From Colocasia esculenta (lineage: Eukaryota; Streptophyta; Magnoliopsida; Alismatales; Araceae), in contig CM024760.1 of the NCBI GenBank assembly GCA_014218235.1, forward strand, positions 64,792,961 through 64,856,960: a stretch of DNA of 64,000 nt, given 5' to 3'. Below are positions 55,605 to 64,000 of the stretch, in pieces. The notes under the pieces are model-generated. The model was given only the letters and a program-made list of their open reading frames with translations. It did not search any database and was not told the DNA's origin. Positions within the stretch are counted from its first letter, which is position 1, and every line of letters begins with the position of its first letter. The translations under genes were made by a program, and so were the position numbers.

Positions 55605-57293
55605 TGAAGGATCGAGGTGAATGTGTGGAAAAGATCTAGAAGGGGGGGGGGGGGATGAATAGATCTAAGCCACTTTTGCGGAAGCTTAAACAATTTTAAA
55701 AACACTTTAGAATCAGAGGCAATTTTATTAGTGAAAAGTCACAAATCTGATAAGATTAGAGTGAGTTGGTAAAAATAGATGTGAAATAAGTTGTTTAAGT
55801 GAGTAAAACCGATCCTATGCAAGCATCTAGCGGATGAATTAATCAAACCACAAATAGACAAGTGCACCAGGATTTTTTAGGTGGTTCGGAAATCACCCAA
55901 GTGATTCCTACATCCACCCCTCACAACCCGTGAGGATTCACTAAACACAACTGGGTAACAGACCCACTGGAGCCTGACAACTCCAACACTGGAGAACTGA
56001 CAACTCACACCACTTCTAGAGCAAGACTACTCTAGAACAACTGAGCAAGACTGCTCAACCCACACTTGAGTTCGACAACTCAAAACTGAGCACAACGGCT
56101 CACAACAACTGAGCACAAGGCTCAAACAATTACTTGCTAGACACCAACTCAAGACATAGATCTTCTAGCAATAGATCTAGTCGAAATTTGAGAACACTAA
56201 TGAGAATTATGCAGAAGCACTTGCATAATCTCAAGAGATATCTCAGAAGAACAGAAGTACAGTAAAATGTATTGAATGACTTCGTTCTTCAAGTGTACTC
56301 CCTTGTAGAAGCTTGGATTGGGAAGAAGCTTGCAAACTTGAAGTCCAAGGCGATGCTCAGCAATCTGGGAGGTTGGATCTTCCTTGAATTCTTCTCCAAT
56401 GATGGCTTCTACTTGATCTGCTTCCTTGGGATGCTTCAGAGGCTTCTTCAAAGATCAAACCCCAATTCTCACACCTTGAATTGGTGAGACGAGGTCTTCT
56501 GGAACCTCCAGGAAGGCAGAGGAGGGAGACACGAGCTCTTGTGGCCGCCAGGAACTTTTTAGGAGGCACAAGAGTTTGTTGGGTCGGCTCTTTCTGATGA
56601 TTGGCCATAAACGGGGCTTTTATACACAAAAGATTCCAAGTATACCCTTTTGGGTACAAGGGCACGCGATCCCAGGTTGATTCCTGATCGCCCTAGGAAG
56701 ACACATGGCATTCAGCAAAGGTAAGTTGGAATCTTCTTGGAGTGTGTCGACCTGCCCTGGTGGTAGTGTCGACACACTGATCAAAGCCTGAAATATGGTC
56801 TCTGGAAAACCCATGGTGTCGACACACTCTTCAGGTGGTGTCGACACCCTGATTGCGAACTGAAGGCTTGATCTTCTAGAAAGCCCATCCTGTGTCGACA
56901 CACAATCCAATTGGTGTCGACACCCTGATTAAACCTAAGAACTGGCCTTCGGTGGGAAGTCCAGTGTGTCGACACACTCACTGGCCTGTGTCGACACACA
57001 ATCAGCACAGATGTGTATTCTGCCTTCGGACCTGGGACCTTGTGTCGACACCATGAGGGGTGTGTCGACACACTTTTACACCCAGGTTTGTTCCTGAAAT
57101 ATACAACACATATATCATTAGTTAAATGATTTATCAAGAATATAAATGATAAATGTGGATTAAAAACATGCCTTTTTGAACATGATTTCAGGTAACATAT
57201 TTATGACATGTTTCGTTTAAATTGCTTTAAAAAAACTTCTTGTCATCATCAAAATAGGAGGGAAATGTTATGAAATATACACTCAACCCAATA
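55605..57293 (-). repeat. 5' LTR of element C
   Basis: It matches 42390-44040. It has ten GTCGAC cores (56746-57069), TATAAAAG on the minus strand at about 56617-56624, and a G13 run at 55642 where the other LTR has G7. The outer end shows CAATA instead of CAACA. Confidence 0.92.
56746..57069 (-). promoter_or_regulatory. Array of ten GTCGAC palindromes in the 5' LTR of element C
   Basis: Cores lie at 56746, 56768, 56818, 56840, 56894, 56916, 56968, 56990, 57044 and 57064. They form five pairs with 20-22 bp inside a pair and 50-54 bp between pairs. The usual form is TGTGTCGACACA or GGTGTCGACACC. On the element strand the array ends about 120 bp upstream of the TATA box. Confidence 0.65.
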
Positions 57294-58430
57294 AAATGCA
57301 CGCCACCATTAGGTGCCATATCAAACATCACAAATGAGACTAAAGAAAAAGTGTAACGGCAGCTCATCCACCCTGCCGAACCAGATGACCACATCATCCA
57401 AACACAAATTGTCATATGTGCGTCGAAGCATGTCCCTTATGAGGTCGACGCAAGTCACATTTGCATCGATGTAGGTCCCTCATAAGGTCAATGCAAGTAT
57501 CAACATAAACGGCAGCCCAGGTACACCCCGTCATATCAACATAAACGATGGGCCAAGTACACCTCCCTGTATCAACGTAAACGGCAGGCCTAGTACACCT
57601 CACCGTATCAACATAAACGGCGGCCCAGGTACACCCTGCAGTATCAACATAAACAGCGTCCCAGGTACACCCTGCCATATCAACATAAACGGTGGCCCAA
57701 GTACACCCCGCCGTATTACATGATACCCAAAGAGAAACACGGCCTAGGTACACCCTACTGTATCAACATAAACGGCGGCCCAAGTACACCTCTCCGTATC
57801 AACATAAATGGCAGCCCAAGTACACCCCGCCGTATCAACATGAGACCTAAGAGGAATGGTGGGCACTGTACACCCTGTCATATTAACATGAGACCCAAGG
57901 GAAACGGCATGGATGTACCCTACCATTATCAACATGAAACCTAAGAGAAATGGTGGCCCAAGTACACCCCGCAGTATCAATGTAAGACCTAATAGAAATG
58001 GCGGCCTAGGTACACCGCATCGTATCACCATGAGGCCCATGAGAAACGGTGACCCAAGTACACCCCGCCATATCAACATGAGGCCCAAGACAAATGGCAT
58101 CCATGTACCCATCCGTATCAACATAAATGGCAGCCCAAGTACATCCTGCCGTATCAACATCACACTCAAGAGAAATGGCGTGAATGTACCCTGTTGTTAT
58201 CATATGAGATCCAAAAAAAATGGCTGGTCAAGTACACCCTGCCGTATCAACATGAGATGCAAGAGAAATGGTGTGGATGTACCTTGCCATTATCATATGA
58301 GACCCAACAGAAACGGCGTGGATGCATCCTGTCTTTATCATATGAGAACCAATAGAAACGACGGGCTGAGTACACCCCGCCATTATCATACTCCGTCGGT
58401 TCAAAGAAGAGGCCCCTTCTCACATCCACG
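57294..58430. repeat. Tandem array (GTACACCCYGCCGTATCAACAT units), right part
   Basis: From about 57480, units of about 36 bp (AACGGCGGCCCAAGTACACC, CCGCCGTATCAACATA) repeat. Later they alternate with longer units of about 60 bp that add GAGACCCAAGAGAAATGG. There are roughly 25 degenerate units. They share words with 42220-42389, so element C landed in this array. Long open frames on both strands (for example 57913-58437) are caused by the repeats. Confidence 0.85.
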
Positions 58431-58432
58431 GC

Positions 58433-58440
58433 TATAAAAG
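58433..58440 (+). promoter_or_regulatory. TATA box at the end of the tandem array
   Basis: TATAAAAG directly follows the array, then a leader-like stretch. An array in front of a TATA box is how the U3 part of an LTR looks, so the array may be U3 of an unidentified element. Confidence 0.5.
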
Positions 58441-59399
58441 GAGAGCCCCGGTCCCAGAAGCGAAAAAGGAGGCAGAGGTTTTACAAAAGGCTGAAGTAGG
58501 CTTACAGCGCAAGTTTCCCAAGAGTTCCGGAGGGGGAGACCAAGGAGTGAGGGTTCTTTGGCTTTTCTTTTATTCTTGTATCTGGAAGAGCGTGGGAAGG
58601 AGGGAGAGGGTGAGTCTAGTAATGAGAGCTCTGTAGCAGAATTCCCCTTTTTCCCATTGATGAGTTTTTTTATGCTTGTTTCCTATTATCTTCTATAGCA
58701 TGAATGTTTTATATTAGTTATTGTATGTGTGCCCGTGAGAATATGCATATGAATATATGAAGTTACTTACCGTTCAATCTCTTTCATGATCTCTCGTCCT
58801 CTTCTTTCTTACTATGGATGTGTACAATTTCTAACTTCATCATAAGGTTCACCTTTGTGCTCACTAGGAGAGCATTTCTTGGGGTCTCTGCATACCCATG
58901 GTGTTGTGAACAGATGCCCTTTCTTCCCCTTTCCTCATCCCTTGCCACCTGAGTTGCTAGTTTGGGTTTTGAACTCCCCATCTTCTTTCTCATTGTTCTT
59001 ATTTCACTTGGGCTCTTCCATGTTCAGTTCGAAAGATAGAACAGTGGATGATGAGATGAAGTAATAGTGCCCAGTAAGAGGCTTCCCATCTCTACAATGG
59101 CATTGTTAGACTCTCTCACAACAACCCTTTTCTCTTTACTCTGTTCATGTTTGCGGGTAATGTTTTGTTCAAAATGTTTTATCTTGTGGTTCTAGATTCT
59201 ATCAGCTCCTTTGTAGACATGCCTCAGGATTGAGGCCAGATACCATCCTTTCACGGTGCAACGCACCCCAAAGTTGGTGTTGTCTCCACTCTTGGTGGAC
59301 AGTGATCATGCCCCTCTTACATCCTCATATAGAGGGGAGGTGCTGCCAAATTTTTGCCATGAAAGTGAGTCGGCACACATGAACATTTTGATTTAATCA
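58441..59399 (+). other. Probable LTR R/U5-like DNA, element unidentified
   Basis: It is a mixed-composition stretch with GGAGGGAGAGGGTGAG near 58594 and a T-rich part after 58650. Around 59230-59345 is a GC-richer block (TGAGGCCAGATACCATCC). No protein, primer binding site or second LTR copy was found. Confidence 0.35.
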
Positions 59400-59600
59400 G
59401 GTAGAGCTGTACCCAAGAGAAACAGAAGATTTCAGAACCTTGCCAATTCACTTTCTTCATACTAAACCCAAGAGAATTGACAGACTTCAAAACCCCGCTA
59501 GTTCACTTTCTTCATGCTCAACCCAAGAGAAACGGCAGACTTCAAAACCTTGCCGATTCACTTTCTTCATGCTCAATCAAATTGAAATGGCACGGAAACC
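59400..59600 (+). repeat. Short tandem array with about 57-bp units
   Basis: Three to four units read CCAAGAGAAACGGCAGAC, TTCAAAACCTTGCC and GATTCACTTTCTTCATGCT. The word CCCAAGAGAAACGG also occurs in the array at 57.7-58.4 kb, which suggests a common origin. Confidence 0.8.
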
Positions 59601-60189
59601 TCTCTTGTCGATCCATTCCTCCTCAAGTGAAACGACAAGCCTTTCCCCTGCCGGCCCACATAGGCCATTCCCTCCTTTCTATTTGATGACTCTCCTCTGT
59701 GCCATTGGTCAAATAAAAAAAAAATACTTATAATAATAGCACTATTAGTAAACAATATGGCAATATTGACTATGATAAAAAAAATGATCTCTATTAAACA
59801 GATACTTTATTCTTTTACATTCTTTATCAGATGTTTCCTTTTTCAAGTCACAAGGTCTTTTATTCAGGCGATTAATCAAGGGTTTTCTCTCTTGTAGAGA
59901 TGTAATTAACATCATTGCGCTTAGGCAATAGAAGGATTTTGGTCCCGACCCGATATCCATTTTTGTTTGAGGAAGTCAAACGGCGCACAAAGAGATCTAA
60001 AGTCCTTCGACTCTCAGAGGCAGAATATGTTGTCACTCACATAATTGGCACGCCTGCGCTATGCGATTGCCGATTCATCTCTCGTCATCACCGCTCGAGT
60101 AGCACTCGGCGGGACTTGAATTTGCAATATGCATCCATACGCATGAGAACATGATAAAATCCAAAAGAAACAGATTTTCAAATGGATTA
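59601..60189. other. No recognised feature
   Basis: AT-rich sequence to about 59900, then a mixed stretch with short frames only. It separates the array from the decayed copia fragment. Confidence 0.3.
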
Positions 60190-62561
60190 TCACAAATCCA
60201 TTTCCACACCATGGCACAGTTAACAATGTAGTAAACCGTGTTTACCGTTTTAGCCTAAAAATAACGTGGAATACCATTCTCGCTTAGCATTGTCCGTTCC
60301 ATCTCCACCAAGGTTCAGTTCTTTCGTTCCAAAACACTATTCTGCTTCGGTATCCTTGATGTTGAGAAGTTATGGACAAACCTCTATTCATCATAGAAGG
60401 ATTTGAATTCTGAGTTTTCAAACTCGCCTCCTTGATCACTTTAAATTATGGTGGTGACAAATCTTTTGTCATTCTACACTTTCCTGCACCAATGTTGAAA
60501 CTCCATTACTGCATGATTTTTATTAGGAAAAAATAGTACCCAAGTAAAACGTGGGAAATCATCCACAATTACAAATCCATATGCCTTCCTAGCTAACCTA
60601 GATGTTCTAGTTGGGCCAAAAAAATTAAGATAAATGAGTTAAAGTGGGCGAGTGCTATTCATAATATTTTTCTTTTTGAATGAAGCTCTAGTATGCTTAC
60701 CTTTCACACATGCTTTACATATGTTATCATTTTAAAACTTCAATTTAGGCAAGCATCTTACTATGCCTATTCTAGACAACATGGATATTACACCAAACCA
60801 ACATGTCCCAAGCGACGGTGCCATAACCGTGCATTTTCATTCTCATTAGCCACAAGACAAACATTCTCATATTTGATTTGGTCCAAATCAACAGTGTAAA
60901 CATTATCAACTATTTGTCCTAGGAATTTATTTCATTAGAATTTTTACTCATTATAGCACAATGACATTTATCAAACAAAATTTTGTACCCCTTATCATAG
61001 AGGTGGCTCATGATAAACAAATTATGGTTGAATCCCTAGACAAGAAGTACATTTTCAATGTGATTTCTAATCTTACTTGTTCTAATGATATTACCTTTGC
61101 CTTTATCTCTAGAAGTGACCGTACCTTGAATATTTTTTTTTAAGTAGTAAATTTTAACTAGTCTTATGTCTTGAGCAGCCACTATTCAAATACCACTTTT
61201 CACTCTGGCCTCCAAGACATACCTGTAGGAGAAAGAAGTTCTAGATGGATTTTGAAACCCAAATCCTCTTGGGTCCGCTAGAGATAGTCGAAGAAGGTAC
61301 TAAATCTTTTCTAATCCACACACACATAACATTTTGTTGATTTCTTTTGAAAGGACACATGGCGTTGATATGACCAATGCCACCACAATAAAAACAAGTA
61401 ATTTTAGAAACTTGTGGTTTTGGCCTTGAAAAATTAGCATGATTTTGAATACATGTTTAGGCCTTTGAACAATAGCCTTCTTATGAACTTGAGCATTTCT
61501 AACATGATTTGCCTATGTTGATTTTGTTTTTTCTTTTGCATGAACGAAGGATGTTTTAGTTTTTAATTGAAAAGCTTTCTTCTTGTGGGGGTTATAGTCG
61601 AGTCCCTCTATTTGAAAAGTCACGAGAGTTGAGAGGTCGTCTAAGCTCAGTTTCCCCTTCATTAATGTAGAAAGAGCACTCTATTGTTTAGTGATTTCTT
61701 TCACAAAAGTTCTCACTCTAGACTTCAATTCAACATTTTCAATTGTTAATTGAGGAATTTCTTTTTCAAGTTTAAAATTTTTCTCACATGCTTTATCACT
61801 ATTCATGCATTAAATTTCTTATTCATAAAGAGCCACTTTAGCAAGCAAGACTTCATTAGACTCTTTCAAAATGTTAGATTCATTTTTCAGAACATGGTAT
61901 GTCATCATGAGCAAAAGACTCAATTTAAATTTTCAGACTTTTATTTTCAGATCTTGGCTTTTGAATTTTTCATATATAGAAGCATAGACTACTTCCCAAT
62001 GATTTGAAGTGAAGTGTTCAGACTCATCACTTACCTCTTCGGCCACCTTGCCATGAGTTATGAGACAGAGATTCTCTAACTTTTCTTCTGATTCTGAGGA
62101 CAAGCTATCTGAGTCCTCATTGCTCCATGTGCCCACCATCGCTTTGCCTTTTCTAAACCTTCCTTTCTTGAACTTCTTTTGCAACTTAGGGCATTCTCCA
62201 TGTGTGTGCCTTAGTTTCTTGCAATCTAAGCAGATTACATCTTTTTCTTTGTTGTTCTCACCTTTAGGGGTCAACGACTTTCTGCTCGACTTCTTGGAAC
62301 TACTTTGGAATTGCCTCCTTTTGTGAAGAAAAAATTTCATTTTTTGGTCAGCATTGCCAGCTCCTAGTCACCATCCACATAACTATTCTCTTTAGTACCG
62401 CTCTCCTGACTGGTAGAAGTAGCTTTGAGGGAAACTCCCTTGCCCTTCTTGACTTTTGGCTTGTTTTTTTTAATACTCAATACCTACATCATCATGGATC
62501 CAATTAATTCCTCCAGTGAGAGGGTTGCAATATTCTCAGAATCCTCTATGGCAATGGCCTT
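60190..62561 (-). pseudogene. Decayed copia fragment: gag to integrase, minus strand
   Basis: Reading down the minus strand: SLEELIGSMMM of gag (about 62510). The zinc knuckle CLDCKKLRHTHGEC is at about 62235, in an open frame 61933-62340. The protease motif WYLNSGCSRHKTS is at about 61190, with Asn for the catalytic Asp. A GAG-pre-integrase block (CKACVKGKHTRASFKK) is at about 60700. The integrase core (AYGFVIVDDFPRFTWVLFF, SDQGGEFENSEFKSF, NSVLERKN) is at 60290-60600, ending near LSENGIPRYF at 60250. RT and RNase H are missing. Many stops show it is older than elements A and C. The gag start is cut off by the LTR-like sequence at 62562. Confidence 0.85.
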
Positions 62562-62945
62562 TATAGCAACCCGCTATTTTAAAATAAATAAATAAATAGA
62601 AATATTAAAGAAATATGATTTAATTAAAACTCAATATGTAAAAATTAGTGATGGACTTTAATAAATGGTTCATATAAAAGTTATTGGACCAAAATAAGAG
62701 ATTTAAAAGAAAATACTATAAAATTCATAGCTCCATTATTTCATAATTGAAAAAGGGCAAGTAAATTACTAATATGACTCAGATATATCTAAAATAGACT
62801 CCTAACCCTACCCTAACTTGCTAGCCACCATATTAGAGTCCCATCCTAGCCCAATTAGGAGGATTAACGCTAGGAAGACAAGATAAACATACAAATTCAT
62901 AGTTATAGGGAAGTTAGTGTTGTGTTAGGAATTAACATAGCTAGG
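62562..62945 (+). repeat. LTR-like sequence related to solo LTR D
   Basis: It opens TATAGCAACCCGCTATTTT followed by A/T-rich DNA and a CCTAACCC ... GCCACCATATTAGAG ... CCCAATTAGGA block. This is the same layout as the first 350 bp of D (TGTAGCACCC, CCTAACCC, GCCACGAGATTAGG, CCTAATTAGG). It interrupts the copia gag. The other end was not found. Confidence 0.5.
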
Positions 62946-64000
62946 GTAACGACCCGACCTCCTGGACCCCCGCTAAGGACCCCCGATGGTCGCGCCGCCA
63001 CCCACAGATTCGAAGATCCAGAAGGGTTAGAATTTAGTCCAGTGAGATAAGCAATGAATTCAAATAACTATAACAAGAAAGTTCATACATTAATAAAGAA
63101 ATTGTGTATAACATGTCCCAAATAAAAGTACAGGTACAGAAAGAATGGTGTAGTCCTTAAGGGGAATATCCCGAGTACTTGCAAAAACGCCACTCTCAAC
63201 TCACGGTACAAGGAGCACTCACGCTCACAATTCACACAACTGGCAACGCACGGCACAACAAATCACCACCACGAGCGTTCGACAACAAACTCCTACGACA
63301 TCGAGTCCCCACCTGAATAGAGGAGGGGGGTGAGCCTCGCGAACAAGGCTCGGTAGGGATAACCAGTCCCTTACTAGCCAGAGCAGTAGGAACTCCAACA
63401 ACACGGAAGCAAAACTACTCTGCAAAGTAGTAAAGCGAGCAACACCTACTGCAGAGTACTACAAAGTAGCGGAAACAGAGTAAACGCCTCAACCACAACC
63501 CGGGTCAGGCCAAAGATGACTCCCGCAGAACCAGCAGAGTCAACACATGCGGAAGTAAACACCTCGGCATACACCTACCGAGACAAAGGAGCTCACAAAA
63601 CACCAGAGCAACCACATGAGACCAGAGTCTCAAGACACAAGCACCAACATCTTGGACCTCCACGAAATTGGGAAGGAACAACCAGATGTCAACCTGAGAG
63701 ACACCAAACAACCAAGTGAGAACGAACGTCTCACCATAGGAACGGCCACCTCAGACCTCCACACGGTCGAGGGCCCTCAAACAGAACCACCTTGCACCTC
63801 GGGCACTCCACAAGGTTAGGGAACTACACACTCTGGTGCCACAACAGACGACACCAAGGAACTGGTTACCGAAACAGTAGTTAGGTGCCTGCAAAAGACA
63901 CCCCTGAGCGGAAACCACTAAACACAGCCCACGAGGCCAAACCAACCAAACCCACATAACTAGACATGGCTAGGCTACAACCATCGTGCAGGCTAGGGTG
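62946..64000. other. Unclassified GC-richer DNA at the right end
   Basis: It begins TAACGACCCGACC, a word often seen at gypsy LTR starts, and runs to the window end without a recognised protein. Open frames on both strands (for example 63225-63425 and 63505-63711) lack family resemblance. It may be an LTR or internal non-coding DNA cut by the window edge. Confidence 0.3.

Larger units (their letters stand above)
42390..57293 (-). mobile_element. SIRE/Maximus-type Ty1/copia retrotransposon (element C), 14.9 kb, minus strand
   Basis: The LTRs at 55605-57293 (5') and 42390-44040 (3') enclose gag to RNase H read on the minus strand, then ORF3. The target duplication AAATG is exact (42385-42389 and 57294-57298). 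The primer binding site reads TTGGTATCAAAGC on the minus strand at about 55592-55604. A purine tract CAAAAAAGGGAGAT precedes the 3' LTR. A solo LTR of the same family sits inside at 47013-48740. The gene blocks match element A in order but the LTR sequence is a different family. Every gene has frame breaks. Confidence 0.92.

Noticed and set aside
57913..58437. 174-codon open frame on the plus strand and 141- and 113-codon frames opposite
   Set aside because: They follow the unit of the tandem array and are open in several frames at once. No protein family.
60013..60040. LSEAEYV on the plus strand, like the copia RNase H motif
   Set aside because: Only seven residues match, with no RNase H context before or after. 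The nearby copia is on the other strand.
63225..63957. Several 60-70 codon frames at the right end
   Set aside because: They are open on both strands, without recognisable domain or start context. Left uncalled.

Overview
The window looks like gene-poor nuclear DNA of a flowering plant, most likely a eudicot. Almost all of it is nested transposable elements in different states of decay. No intact host gene was found. The only host-gene traces are a broken NETWORKED1 (NET1/KIP1-like) coding fragment at about 38.9-40.5 kb and a short PUF-repeat-like fragment at about 41.1-41.3 kb. No rRNA, tRNA or CRISPR was recognised.

Layout. (1) 1-27.8 kb: an old Tekay/Del-like Ty3/gypsy element runs in from the left. 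It is split at 1539/13032 by an 11.5 kb SIRE/Maximus-type Ty1/copia element (A, 1540-13031). It is split again at 14385/27539 by a long solo LTR (D, 14386-27538, target duplication ACAAA), which itself holds a 10.3 kb CACTA (En/Spm) transposon (E, 16776-27070) with a TNP2-type transposase and a second Ptta-type gene, both broken and on the minus strand. (2) 27.8-38.9 kb: an unclassified minus-strand reading frame is split by element B (28961-38703, target duplication AGCGA). B is a gypsy-type non-autonomous element with two LTRs of about 4.5 kb around only 734 bp of internal DNA. (3) 38.9-42.4 kb: the host-gene fragments, a GC-rich degenerate repeat with a 37-G run, and the start of a tandem array. 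(4) 42390-57293: a second SIRE-type copia element (C, minus strand, target duplication AAATG), with an inverted solo LTR of its own family inside it (47013-48740, target duplication ATCTA). (5) 57.3-60.2 kb: the rest of the tandem array, ending at a TATA box, so probably part of another LTR, then a second short array. (6) 60.2-62.6 kb: a decayed minus-strand copia fragment. (7) 62.6-64 kb: LTR-like DNA related to D and an unclassified end.

The most interesting pattern is a set of short palindromes with a GTCGAC core. Element A carries CTGTCGACAG and element C carries TGTGTCGACACA. In each element the palindromes occur as clusters 90-500 bp upstream of the LTR TATA box, again inside the gag-to-protease coding linker, and again upstream of a third open reading frame (ORF3) that lies downstream of pol. 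The placement is the same in both families while the flanks differ. This suggests a family-specific cis signal, perhaps read by a co-evolving DNA-binding protein; that function is inference.

All domain and family calls come from reading the translations by eye. No similarity search, alignment score or identity value was computed.
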